The position numbers and the translations under genes are program-made. The notes beneath the pieces were generated by a model that made no database searches, had not been told where the DNA came from, and saw only the letters and a list, made by a program, of their open reading frames with translations. 64,000 nt of DNA. Origin: Oxytricha trifallax (taxonomy: Eukaryota; Ciliophora; Spirotrichea; Sporadotrichida; Oxytrichidae). Shown piece after piece: positions 22,340-34,199 of this stretch (position 1 is its first letter; each line of letters starts with the position of its first letter). The DNA is taken from positions 1 to 64,000 of the forward strand of contig ARYC01003167.1 of NCBI GenBank assembly GCA_000711775.1. Reading direction: 5' to 3'.

Positions 22340-24810
22340 TCAAAAAGAATTTTTTTGACTTAGATACTAAATTATATATCATTAAAATAAATAATAATAA
22401 CAAATCTATATTCTTTATTATTAATATGCATATTGGCAAATTTTGAATATTTACTAATTGTCTCATGAATATAAGATAATTAATATTTTAACTAAAATTA
22501 ATTGCAATTGATATATTGTTAAATATTATATTTAGTAATCTATAAGAACCATGACATTTTAAAAAGTAAGTTCTTTAAGGAATTTAGATAAATCTGTTAA
22601 GTATTATTAAGGTGCCAACAATTTCTAGAAGAAGTTGACCTTGCCAGGATTTTGATATTTGATACTAATAAACTCATGACTCAAGATTTACTTTTGTACT
22701 TACCTTAATTCATTTAGGAACTGTAAAGTTTAAAGTGCATGGCCTTTATTGAATCATTATGTAATCTACTACTTATCCTTAAATTGCATGTTTGTAAGAC
22801 TTTTATAGTATATTTAATGCTCTGGTTATAAATATATATTCATCACGTTAGATTAATAAATGTAACTACTAATAAGATAATATTAACAATTTAACAATTA
22901 AAAGTAATTCGACTTTATAAATAACTACTAATTTGATCTGGCAAATTAGATCACTTCTTGCGATAATGATACTCATTTTAGGCATTTAAATATTTAGATA
23001 TAAGTGACTTTAAGTAGCTAAAAGCTCATTAACTATTTTTATGCATTTATTAAACCGAGAAGAATGCACGAATTAGTTGAAGATGTTAAAAGTCTAACTT
23101 TTACCATAGATTTATTACTCCTCACTTTCACGTCATTCAGTTAGATAGCGGTAAATATGTACACAGATTTGAGTTAAGATGTTGAAACCTACATAACTTA
23201 TGGAGCGAATAAAAATGTAAATAGCCAATTTGATGCTGGCTTCTATCACAATCTTTCCTTTAACTTCTAACAATTTTAGTTGCTTTAAAATGGTACCTAA
23301 CTGTATTTTCATGAACTTAAAATGATGTTGAGCATTTTTTTCATTTTGCTTAGAGCACAAATAATTTCACCTCAGCAGTCTTAACCACACAAAAAAGCAT
23401 TCTTACATATTTATAAACACACAGTTAACGATAAAATATGTATATATCTATATGTTTATTATAGGATATGATTTAAATGCTTAGCTTAAAGTTGTGAAAA
23501 TGACTTAGAACGATGGCCTTACATTTGATGTATGAAATAGTGTAGTTGTTAAAAGTGATAGTACAAGTTATAATGTAGATATGGCTGGTAGTGGAGGAGT
23601 TAATGGAGAGATACTTGGGTTTAGAGGACTCTCAATAAATAAGTACAAGTTATTAAGATTTTAATTACAAATTCATATATAATATACATTCTAATCCAAA
23701 AAATATCTGCTAAGTTCTATTTATAAAATTTAAATTTTTACTTTTTCAAGATTATCGGTAATTTGCTGGAATCTTTAGTGGCGGAGGAATTATCATTTGA
23801 AGTATAAAAAGTGCAAAATACTAATTTTTAATGAGTAATATATAAAAATATATAAGTAAATCAATGGTTAATATAAATTTTACCTATTAATTTTTTATTT
23901 TAAAATGATTTAAATATCTTTAATATACTAATAATCACCCATTTATTCCTTATCTTGTGGATGACTAGATATATTGATCTCACTCCTCATTCGATTTTGA
24001 ATTTTGGCATCATGCCAAGAATTTATTCTATTCTTTTTATATGCGTTCCTCTGCTTTGCTGTCTCATATCTTTAGATATCAAATAGACGGTCAAATCCCA
24101 AATCTTACAATGAATATTTCTAAATGAATTAATTAATTTTATATTCTTTGACTTTTGTCACTTAAAGTTGGAGTATAGGTATTATAAACTCACAAATTAG
24201 AATATTAAACACAAAAGCCTCGGTAATTCTAGCAGACGGTGCCTTCATCAGCATTGCCATTGAAAAATCTCTGCATATACAGACCTTAAATAAATAAACC
24301 GTTAATCATGTGTATATTTGCTTCATTTTTAATGATGAAGTTGCACTTACCAGGTGTGACCCTGTAACTTTACCGTCTTTGAATAATTTAGTTTGTGTAA
24401 ATAATGGTCAAATATAATTAATAGCCTATTCTTAGCAGGAGAAAATATGAGATAGGGCTTAGATATTGGCATTGAGTATGCTTGAATAAATTTGCTTGTT
24501 AAGCTTTAAAAATAGAAATTCTACTGTTAATATTGTTGCTCCGACTAGCATAGCATTGAGCTTCTATCATTATAGATATAATCTATTAAGCTTCAGTTAT
24601 AATAATAATTTTGTAAGGTTATAACATTAATGGAAAATTAGAGATATTTAAAAGTATTATAAAAGGGCATTTTTATTTTCTAAAATGAGTTTATGCTACT
24701 GAAGCTAATAATTTTTAATTAAAATAATTTCATGATTTTAAATGAATCTATAAGATTGATAGAATAATTATTATTCCAAATTATTATTAAATAAGGAATT
24801 AACTTGTGAG
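22340..24810. other. AT-rich region, possible small coding relics
   Basis: Mostly AT-rich non-coding DNA. Slightly GC-richer islands at 23,500-23,640, 23,760-23,810 and 24,000-24,100 have short protein-like readings (for example SGGVNGEILGFRG) but none extends far. They could be tiny macronuclear-destined segments or old transposon pieces. No call is made. Confidence 0.4.
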
Positions 24811-26154
24811 ATGACCGATATATCTCACGAGCGATACTAAAAATTCCTCAAGGACCAGGGTTATTTCCAAAACCCGGGGTCAGAGTTCGAGATAACATAT
24901 AATAAATTTCTCCACGAAATTTACCAATTAGGAGCAGCTGAGGTCAGAGGTAGACCTAAAGAGGAAAGAACTCTATGTAAACCAGAGATCGAACAAGAAA
25001 AGCTAGAAGCTAGAGCGCTCCTCCGTGACTGGATCCTAAGTCCAGAAATGGCCTCTTACTGGGAAAGCATACCTATCCCATCATAAATGTAAAATAAAAA
25101 GAGAAATACCTGTACATCTGTTGAGATAGACGACGAATTTGAATAAGATTCAGAATCAGGACAGTGGTAAGATGAAATAGACTACGACTCCTTTGGAGAA
25201 GAAGACTAAGAGGACGACCTAGACTTCGTAGAATAATACTACGGGAACAAAAAACAATAAGTACGACCACACCTTCAAAATCAACTCACAATAAAAACAA
25301 ACAGGCAAAAATAATAGTTTGAGAGAGAAAAACTTTCGCACTGCGCAAGTAAACACTAAGACTTCTATGAAAAGAAATAAACTTAGTTACCGTACTAGAA
25401 AACACCTTACACAAAAAGATTTTTCAACTCAAGAAACAACAGGCCTTCAACTCCCATATTGAATAAGTAACAGACCTCAAGTCAGACCCACTACCTAGGC
25501 AAGATCAAATCCTCCAAAAAAAAAGAGGAAATACCACCTAAAACATACTAACAGTCTAATAATAACTCAAACTTATATATTGATCTCACTCCAACTCTAG
25601 AAGATTAGGGGCAACAAGACTAGAAATTATAACAAGACCTTCAAACTAGCTCACCTTTGACACCATCTTTCACTATACTAGATAGGGAAGATTCTTCGCC
25701 CTTCTCACTACTAGATAGTATGACTCACAATACGTCAAACATCGGTATTTTAGATCAGATACTGACCAGAACCAAATTTCCGATCAACATCCCAACCATT
25801 ATTAAATAGTAATCTTATAAATTTTATCATAGACTACTTTATAATAACCACTAGATAACACAACTATGGGACAAGAACCTGATTAGTCTTGATAAGCTTA
25901 TAACAATCTTAAGTCAACACCACAACACCGCAGACCCAAATGATTTAAATAAGCAAGATGAAGATAATCTCCAGAACTATACTTCACTTGGAAAAGAGTT
26001 GAGTTCAAACAGACTAAAAGAGATAATGACATTAAAAAAGAGCTAAGAAGAGAAAGAAACACCTACTACTGCAGAGAACTCCATAAAAACATAAGAAAAG
26101 AACTAATTGAAACTAGAGACATTAGAAGAGGAAAAATAAAACCAAAAGACATGA
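24811..26154 (+). CDS. intact 447-aa acidic-then-basic ORF, family unknown
   Basis: ATG 24,811 to TGA 26,152-26,154 is one uninterrupted frame of 447 codons with more than 20 TAA/TAG glutamines, so it looks whole under the ciliate code. Residues 1-90 look folded (HEIYQLGAAEVRGRPKEER). An acidic run follows (DSFGEEDQEDDLDFVEQYY, about residue 127-145), then a long asparagine/glutamine/serine-rich basic linker. A second folded stretch (IPTIIKQQSYKFYHRLLYNN) and a charged coiled C-terminus complete it. No zinc knuckle, catalytic triad or membrane segment is seen. Its tail overlaps a second frame by about 193 bp. The arrangement recalls a LINE first ORF, but this is an inference. It lies just left of the 2.7-kb inverted-repeat element. 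Confidence 0.55.
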
Positions 26155-26261
26155 CCAGAAAAAGAGATATATGGAGAACAAACAAAATCAGAGGAGTTGA
26201 AATCACGGAGTTTTTAAAAAGACATTAGATATTGACTAATGATCTAAAACCTAACTAATGA
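25962..26261 (+). CDS. overlapping basic ORF, ~99 aa
   Basis: This frame, shifted relative to the 447-aa ORF, is open from after TGA 25,959-25,961 to TGA 26,259-26,261. The product is strongly basic and contains few glutamines from TAA/TAG, unlike a random frame. It includes TYYCRELHKNIRKELIETRD and TRKRDIWRTNKIRGVEIT. An internal ATG at 26,151 overlaps the first ORF's TGA as ATGA. It could be the beginning of a second ORF, reached by re-initiation or frameshift, that was cut off by the neighbouring element at 26,299. Function is unknown. Confidence 0.4.
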
Positions 26262-26727
26262 AAGGGCTTGACCCTTATATATACTTAAACATATTATTTA
26301 GCTAAAATAGCATATTTTAGGTGAAATAATTAAGTAAATCAAGATTACTCATTTCTTTTTAATTATATTAATTTATTTATATTTTTAGGTACTCTACCGC
26401 ATTTAAGCTGTTTTGCGGTAGAGTACCTTAATTATATTAATTTTTAAAATAAATTAAATTTAAATGCTATAAATAAAAATGAAATAAAGTTTGTAGAAAA
26501 AGTAATATGTATAAAGAATAAATATAGATAATTTAAATAAACTGAGAATTTCGCTCTATATAGCAACTTGAATTAAAGATTGAATATTTTTAATGCAATA
26601 ATATTTATTTATAAATTTTTAATTATTAATAATTATAAAACCCCAAAGCTATTATTTACAATTTTTTGTAAACGATAGAATTTAATCAAAATACAATTAC
26701 TCTTAACCTAATATCATTTATTTCACT

Positions 26728-28490
26728 TCACAATTTTCTCAATCTCTCTCTCAAAGTTTTTAGTTGATCTTGCCTCTCCCGGTCCAGGTCCTTGATTTCT
26801 TCGCATTCTCCATCCTTTGGTCTGAATTTTAATGCTTCCTTCATCAACGAATCCACGGTGTCCTAGGTGATGGCGGCCTTGAATCTCTGCAGGAACTGAG
26901 TGGGGATGTGGGGGGCGCTCTGCATGAGCATGGCCAGGTCCTTAGTGAATCTCTTTAGCACGTTTTCTTATCTCTTCTTCATGAGCTCTCCCACCTGCTT
27001 CTTGACATCGTTTTAGGAATACTTGACGCCATGCTTGGTTAGGTCTCTCTCCACAGTCTTCTGGAACTCCTGCTCATACAACCACTTGCGCGCAGACTTT
27101 GCCTCCAAGCTGGCCCAGGTGAGAGCTAATCCTGCTTCTTTGTGGTATTCCTCGTCGATTCCTCTGAGGTAATCCCTGGTAAATGGCAGCACCTTCTCAT
27201 TGTCAAGACCAGCTTTCAGCTCCAGTATCTTGGTCGCTACACCCAGGTCGCTCCTCAATGCCCTTTCAAGCTCGTTGAATTAGCAGATTTTAGGAACTTT
27301 TCTCATCAGGATTTTCTGTTGGTGATTTTCACATACCGTGTTGCAGGCAATTTGGACCTTTTTTGAGAATGATCTTTTGCTGAGTAGTACCTCAATCGAG
27401 AGCTCATGATTTGTTCTAGTGACTCACAAATCTCTGCACAGCCAGCTGTTCCCATTTTCGAGATAAGGAGTCAACTTCATTGGCACATGACGATAGCATA
27501 GAGGAATATTCAAAAATTCTGAAATTTGTTGTGTCTCTTAAGGTATTTTTCTCAATCCCCTAAGGGTAATCTTTCACCAGCCCAGCCGCTAAAGAGACTA
27601 GTAGCACAGCTAAAGAACAGGGTGCCAGTAATCCTGATTTAGAAGGTATTGCAGGCAAATAGCTTTTGCACTAGAGCAATAGAGATTTCGCTTAGCGGAA
27701 GGCATTAGAGTTTAGTGCTTTTGCACAAGAGCGATATAGTTGAGGCCAGGGCGCCCATGGAATGCTATTCCACTTAGGTTCACTTTTAATAGGTACGGCC
27801 AACTATGGCAGCCATGGTGACAGTTAAGGCGCTGTTGCAATCGCTTCTTTAAATGTTGTTTATTTGTTTTCTTAGTGATTAGTGGGGCTCAGCTATTGCT
27901 CAATATACGACTCCCATCCAGACATTCAATGGCTTAAATGGCTTGGCGGTTCTTAGCCAACGGTTTCTGGACGTCAGGCATTCTTGAGAAAATTGCTGGG
28001 ACTCGCCACTTGATCGCTTAGCTTGGGTAATAGGTTACGTTGTGCTCCTTCCCTACATATGGTGTTAGAAACAAAGGCTCGAATCTTACCTTGATATAGG
28101 TGCTGTGACATCCGTGGTGGGATCCAAGAAGTCACCCATGGTTTGGTGGTGCGTCGAATTATCATGAGAACATCCAATATGGCGGCCGCCATCTTCCTTC
28201 TCAATACTACAAACCCTATCCAAAGCCTCGTCCACTAGTGTCGAATAGGAGAGCGTGGAGCGCGTGCCGAGAATGCTACTCACCACGTGTCAGAGATTCC
28301 CATGACTTCTGTTTGCCATCTGAATGTTGCTGATGAGAATGTTTAGGCGCTGTTTGAAAGATGTCTTTGTTAGCAGGGGGTCGTCAAACTGAAGATGGTC
28401 AAGCACCAGATCCTCTGAGGGGTCCTCCAGCAGCTATGGGTCGTCTTGCTGGCTGAGCGGGGCGTTAGAATTGAGGAGCAGTAGGTTCAT
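26728..28490 (-). pseudogene. ORFan gene family X, copy 2
   Basis: It starts at ATG 28,490 (MNLLLLNSNAPLSQ) and stops at TGA 26,728-26,730. The N-terminal ~70 codons are open and contain FKQRLNILISNIQMANRS, which aligns with RLRFLLDNITVGRRS of copy 1. An in-frame TGA then falls where GTGAGT offers a plausible 5' splice site. The last ~230 codons form a clean frame with a charged, helical protein (LEAKSARKWLYEQEF, KRFTKDLAMLMQSAPHIPTQF) ending in a coiled coil (LDRERQDQLKTLRERLRKL). The middle is unclear. The codon style is GC-richer than the flanks. No family is recognised. Confidence 0.55.
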
Positions 28491-28576
28491 ATGTTGGATT
28501 CGTGGGGTTGTTAGAGATTCTAAAGTAATATTATAGGGGTCTGAGGATTTATAATAATTAAATGGGAGATCTCGTC

Positions 28577-28600
28577 ATTTTGGTAGCTTTAGTAAAATAG

Positions 28601-28658
<58 letters not shown>

Positions 28659-28700
28659 AGGACCCTCTAATAAATTACTAAAGCTACCAAATATTAATAA
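28577..28700. repeat. (ACT)n microsatellite inside a GGTAGCTTT hairpin
   Basis: An uninterrupted ACT/CTA run occupies about 28,598-28,660 and is framed by TTTGGTAGCTTTAGTAA and its inverse TTACTAAAGCTACCAAA. It sits between the ORFan gene start and the inner GGGGTTTT end. Confidence 0.8.
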
Positions 28701-29017
28701 TAATTAAATATATCTTTATTAATTTCTATTGTCACCCAAATCTTGTAAATAATAGCTTTGGGGTTTTATTACATATTACTTTTTCTACAAACTTTATTTC
28801 ATTTTTATTTATAGCATTTAAATTTAATTTATTTTAAAATTAATATAATTAAGGTACTCTACCGCAAAACAGATCAAATGCGGTAGAGTACCTAAAATAT
28901 AAATAAATTAATATAATTAAAAAGAAATGAGTAATCTTGATTTACTTAATTATTTCACCTAAAATATGCTATTTTAGCTAATTGATCGGGGGTCCCCAGA
29001 GACCTCAATGTGATCAC

Positions 29018-29038
29018 ATTATTATTATTATTATTATT
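29018..29038. repeat. (ATT)n microsatellite
   Basis: A short run of ATT units lies between two inserted elements. Confidence 0.8.
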
Positions 29039-29074
29039 TCAAATTATGATGATCAAAAGCTAATTTGTGATAAT

Positions 29075-30004
29075 ATTAAGCGATTTTAATTAAAATGGGG
29101 AGACTGTTAAAATTAAATATAAAAAAGAGATCAAACAAAATTATGATCATCTCAATACACAAGAGTTAAGATGCAACAGTATCTAATTTGAATTAAGTTT
29201 GAATAGATCTTTATTTAACTTTAAAAGTATTAATCAACTAACTAAAAATTGAATTTTTATTTTTTTAAACTTTTCTGACTTTGTGTATTTTTTGTTCATC
29301 GATAAAGTAGATGCTGTAGCTGATCTTCAAGGTTTTTCATAATTTTCATAGATATCTTTAGGATATATTCCTCAAAAATTTTAAAGTGTGGAGAGTGTGG
29401 AGTCCAACATCAACAAAAACAGTAGAAATAGCAATAATAATCTAAAAATCAAGCATTATTATGAGTCTGGGATTTTTCTAAAACATCTTGTTTTTATTTA
29501 AGTCTTAGATGTGATCCCAAATGTTGAAGATGAAGATGATGTTGATAAAAACTAAGAAAAAATCAGTTATATAAAATTTTGAAATTCTAGAGAATTTCAA
29601 CCAGACTCATAATAATGCTTGATTTTTAGATTATTATTGCTATTTCTACTGTTTTTGTTGATGTTGGACTCCACACTCTCCACACTTTAAATTTTTTAAG
29701 GAAGATATGAAGATACCCTGAAGATATCTATGAAAATTATAAAAAAACTTGAAGATCAGCTGCAGCATCTACTTGATCGATGAACAAAAAATACAAAAAG
29801 TCAGAAAAGTTGAAAAAAAACAAAAAATCCATTTTTAGTTAGTTGATTAATACATTAAAGTTAAATAAAGATCTATTTAAACTTAATTCAAATTAGTGAC
29901 TGTTGGATCTTAACTCTTGTGTATTGAGATGATCATAATTTTGTTTGATCTCTTTTTTATATTTAATTTTAACAGTCTCCCCATTTTAATTAAAATCGCT
30001 TAAT
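29075..30004. repeat. 0.93-kb palindrome (foldback element) with AAT duplication
   Basis: The arms, about 29,075-29,470 and 29,603-30,004, are inverted copies with a ~130-bp centre and scattered single differences. The outer ends are ATTAAGCGATTTT and its inverse. Direct AAT copies lie at 29,072-29,074 and 30,005-30,007. It has no gene. Confidence 0.85.
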
Positions 30005-30695
30005 AATAAAAACACTATAAAAGAGAATAGTAATTTAAAGAAAATTAAGTTCTTGCATATACTGAGTCTTTCATCTTCTTTTGTTTTCTTTTCTTTTACG
30101 TGATTTTTCTTTATTCTGTTTTCTACTTTTCTTGTATAACTTGTTTGTAATGGGCACATTGTTGCTTTTTATTATGAATTTGAACTGATAATCATAGTAT
30201 ATTTTTATTTATATTTTGCTTGAACAAGATTTTCCTTTATATCAAATAAGTTGTTAATCTGGATTGTATGAAATATTAATGTTTTTAAAGGCATTTAAAA
30301 ATAAGTTGAACAACGCTCTTGTCTGGTTTAAGAAACTGCACTTATCAGGACACGACTTAGTGGGATGAAACCTATATTTTTAAACATAATTACAATTACC
30401 TTTCTTAGCATGTCATCAGTTGTATCTATACATCCTGCAACACATTGTGTTGAATTCGAGATAGTTAGAATAAAATGATGCCACTCGTTGTTATTAGTTG
30501 TCTAATTTGTTAGAAATTTCAACTGCTGAGTACATTCAATAGATTATGGCTGTAAACTAGTGATAAATTCAATTCTCTATTGTCGAATCTATCTTATAGT
30601 TGAACTTCAATCTAAAATTTCATACCTAAGTTATGAATATCTTCTAAGACTTGCTTTAATTATTAACAATTGAAATATTAAGTTGAATCCACTAT

Positions 30696-31113
30696 TGTAA
30701 AATTTATTTGAATATGGGAAAATAAATAAAACTTAATTTAATTTAACTCAAAATCGTGACAGTTAAAGTTGCCCAATTTGAACAATCTAGGGCTTATTTG
30801 ATATTGAATTCAAAATTAGCCGGACTTTACTTTTGGCGGTGTTAGTTGTTTATCGCATTCTAAAAGAGAGATAACTCGACTTTAATTGGAGGGTATAACT
30901 TAATGAATTTAGAGATATCCAATTAAAGTCGAGTTATCTCGCTACTGTGATGCTATAAACAAAAACCGTTAATAGAAAAATCCAAATTTTTTATTCAATA
31001 TCGAATAAGCTCAAGATCGTTTAAATTGGTCATTTTAAACTGACACGATTTTGATATATATTAAATTTAATTTTAATTATTTTCCCAATATTCAAATGTA
31101 TTTCTACAATTTA
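30696..31113. repeat. foldback family A, copy 1
   Basis: The inverted arms, about 30,696-30,893 and 30,914-31,113, carry the family words TTTGAATATGGGAAAAT, GCCGGACTTTACTTTTGGCGG and GATAACTCGACTTTAATT. A related but diverged palindrome lies at 34,975-35,392. No clear target duplication was seen. Confidence 0.75.
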
Positions 31114-31564
31114 TTACTTATAATTATTCCAAATATATATAGTTGCTAATGTCCTTATTAAATTAAATCTCTTAATTTCTATTAATTATTTTTGATTTTA
31201 TTGTAAGAGTCCTGAAGTAATCTTATTATTCTCAGAGATCATTCTAAGTTTTATAGTTTGATGAGTTTTTGTAGAACTTATTTTTTTATTCTTCTTTTTT
31301 CTGTATCACTCCAATTTTAGTCTCCATCATAATGGTCATAGATGATTTCTTTCATTTATATTATTAATTATATTTTTTATTGATTTTTTTTCCCAATCAA
31401 AATAAGTAATAACTTCTCTCAAAAAAAATGTTAAAGTATCTTTTCAATATTATCATACTTATAAGTATACTGTAATTAATTTGATTTTTTCTTATTTTTT
31501 AATTGAAGAGAGACAATAAGCTTATACTTTGTCTTCCTTTCAATAAACTTCGACAGTAAGAACT

Positions 31565-31690
31565 GTAAAACACCAGTTTGATTGATTTTTCAAATGATAT
31601 TAGTTTACTCCCACTAAATAGGATTTATCTTGGGGATTAGGGTTAAAATATTAGTAATTTAAGTGAGTTTAGCTTGAGGAATTTTTTAAA
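31565..31690 (+). repeat. degenerate TBE-type left end
   Basis: AAAACACCAGTTTGATTGA, then GGGGATTAGGGTT and AATATTAGTAATTTAA.TGAGT, matches in order the lone TBE end at 38,586-38,730. It may be the left end of the decayed TBE at 33.4-36.8 kb. Confidence 0.4.
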
Positions 31691-31804
31691 TAATATATTG
31701 CACAAACATAAGATTAAAGTCATGTAGCAAATCTTTGAAAATAATCTTTCTTAGTTGATGAGTGATTGTATTTATTGTTGATAATTTTGACAAGTTGAAA
31801 GAAT

Positions 31805-32031
31805 GAGTAAAATTTGGTACAATTTCCAAAAATTAATTAATAATATAAAATTTATACACGCTATTTTAATCATAATCTTTTTTAAATATAATTAAATGGT
31901 ACGTATCTCAAAATTTTATCGATTTCGAGATACGTGCCATTTAATTATATTTAAAAAAGATTATGATTAAAATAGCGTGTATAAATTTTATATTATTAAT
32001 TAATTTTTGGAAATTGTACCAAATTTTACTC
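31805..32031. repeat. 227-bp near-perfect palindrome with AAT duplication
   Basis: Two ~105-bp arms meet around ATCGATTTCGAG. The outer ends are GAGTAAAATTTGG and its inverse. Direct AAT copies lie at 31,802-31,804 and 32,032-32,034. The end CAAATTTTACTC resembles the terminus words at 12.3 and 22.3 kb. Confidence 0.88.
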
Positions 32032-32479
32032 AATGTAAGCATCTCTTAGATTCATTTTATTTTATACATATCAGGTGTTGCTTAATTCGTTGATTAGAAT
32101 CAGACTTACAACAAATATTATCATTCATTGTAAAATTACTATATATTATGGAATACTACAAGAAACAGATAATAAGAAAATTTGATACAGTTTTTCAAAT
32201 ATATCATTCTGGGAAAATAAAATAATTACCTAGATAATTTAAAATTGAATGGTTATAATTCTTTGAAGCATTTAAAAAAAAAAATAAACTCTCTAAATTT
32301 ATAAGTTATAAGTTAAAATGTTTTGTGACTTCAAATTTCTTTGGAAAATAAGCAAGGATGATATAATACTCAATTCATTAAACTATCTATTAAAATATAA
32401 AACGATCCTTGTAAAGCATCAAATGACAAACAAGAATAATCTGGTTAAAATTTTGAATAAAAAACCTAAAAGATAAAAA

Positions 32480-32650
32480 CTATCATGCTAAAACTTATTC
32501 ATTTCTATATTCATCTGTTAATTAAATCATTAAGATTTATGAGCTATTCAACTTCGCTTTCACAAACAAAAACCTCTCCGGCATTTTACACATCCTAGAA
32601 ATCACGTCTAACCTATTTAAATTGCAATTTTAAATCAACACTTTTCCATA
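32480..32650 (+). repeat. dispersed ~175-bp repeat, copy 1
   Basis: It shares AAACTTATTCATTTCTATA, GACATTTTACACA-like and TAACCTATTTAAATTGCAATTT words in the same order with 49,345-49,520, at roughly 80% by eye. It is probably an untranslated or terminal part of a repeat family. Confidence 0.65.
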
Positions 32651-33400
32651 TAAAGTAGTGTAACTGGAAAAAATTTGGAATTTAAAATTTAATTTAAATA
32701 TTTAGAATAAGAAAGTTTGAATTAAGCTTGTTCTCTGTTTATAATATTATAATATCCAAAGTAGAACTCGAAATCCGCTTGCTGAAATCCGTTCACTCCC
32801 TATTTATGTTGCATCATTATTATTTAATATAATTTTAATTATTATTATTTGGGGAAGTCTGGACTACTACCGCCCTTCATATTATGTTTATTATTCAAGA
32901 TTATTAATAATGCTCTTTAGGTTTTGAATTAAGAATTCTTAAATATTTAATTTAATCTCTGGTACTATAGCCTGCATCTATTAAGTCTAATAATTTTCTT
33001 TAAATTAATTAATCAATCGTTTTACCTCCTAAAGCTGCTACTAATGTATCATTATCGATGTATTTTATTTACAGGTGAAACTTTTAGAAAGAGGATTAAT
33101 CTACCAATTATTTGCTGTAATTATAATTTAAATATTTGAATTACGAAGAGTGAGAACTCTTGTAAATCGGCAGTCAATATTAAAATATTGCTGAAACTAC
33201 TCTATCTGGACATACTTAGTCCAAGTGAAGAGATGGGAGCATCTCCATCGATTTGAATGCTGATAAGAAGAGAAAATGTCAAAAAGCATCTAAAATGAGT
33301 AAATTAGGCTATTAAAACTCTCAGAAATTATTTAAGAATTAATTAAGACCTTTAAAGTCTATTAAGTAATGTTTAAATATAAATTTAAAATCTAATTAGC

Positions 33401-34133
33401 GGAAAATGTAGATTCAAAGCACAAACCAAATCAAGGAACAAATTTTCAACGAATTACTATCAGAGAGAAACTAAACTACGTCAAATTACTTTGATTTAAG
33501 TGGGTTTAAACTCAAAGAAGGGCTAAATACCGAGGATTAGAATAGAGAAATCAGGCCAGTGATGGAACTGGACACTTAAAATTTTTGTTTTGAGGCTTCT
33601 CACCTTAGAAGATGAAGAGCAAAATACGAAGGTGCTGAGTACCCTCAGCTTATCGATACGGCAAAGCTACTTCTACCTGATCATAACTTTTACATTAATA
33701 AAATTTTGTCACTTAATAAGTTCACACCTCTATTTGGATCGAAGGACATAACGAGGTTTGTAAACAAGTTCATCTTATACAGAACAACATAGCTGCACTC
33801 TAAATCTGTAAGAATTTTTCCACTCTCTGACATACAGTAAGTTTAAAGGCTTGAAAGGGTAATAAAATAGGGTAAGCCGGACTTAAATGGTAGTATTAGG
33901 TCCGCTGAAGCGATTGAAGGCTAGTTTGATCCCATAAACTCCCAAGTGAATTATGGGGCCAAAATCCAAAGCGAAGTAACTTCAAGTAAGATTAGAGAGT
34001 ACATGATTATAGAGCCAAATTTTAGGGAAAAGTTTATTGAATAAATTTTAAAGAGAAACAGCAAGAGCTTGTTCGAATTTTGCTCAACCTCGAAACAGCT
34101 TGCTCTGAAAATCATTATGAAGATATGTTTAGA
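33401..34133 (+). pseudogene. unrecognised ORF in decayed TBE region
   Basis: A plus-strand frame beginning at ATG 33,406 is protein-like (FDLSGFKLKEGLNTEDQNRE, then YEGAEYPQLIDTAKLLLPDHN and FREKFIEQILKRNSKSLFEF) for about 240 codons, with one in-frame TGA after about 70 codons. TAA/TAG are read as glutamine. It overlaps the end of the minus-strand TBE basic gene, which is convergent. I do not recognise the product. It may be a further gene of this TBE type or a host fragment. Confidence 0.4.
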
Positions 34134-34199
34134 ATAATCTATCAGATGAACAGGTCCAATGGTGAAAATATTCATGTAATGACGAGGCTCTTTGTTTCT

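Larger units (their letters stand above)
26299..28980. mobile_element. 2.7-kb inverted-repeat element carrying an ORFan gene, ATT duplication
   Basis: Inverted arms 26,299-26,515 and 28,773-28,980 match closely, starting TAGCTAAAATAGC. Direct ATT copies lie at 26,296-26,298 and 28,981-28,983. Each arm contains a small hairpin (GGTACTCTACCGC / GCGGTAGAGTACC). Inside is a second pair of ends: AAAACCCCAAAGCTATTATT at about 26,638 and its inverse finishing GGGGTTTT at about 28,770. Between them is the minus-strand ORFan gene. The ANT duplication points to a TBE-type integration mechanism. No transposase is encoded. Confidence 0.75.

Noticed and set aside
24811-29000. A complete retrovirus-like, LTR or Polinton-type element
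   Set aside because: No long direct repeats, integrase, capsid or polymerase motif was seen. The cysteine-peptidase-like ORF at 9.5-11.2 kb alone is not enough to call a Polinton.
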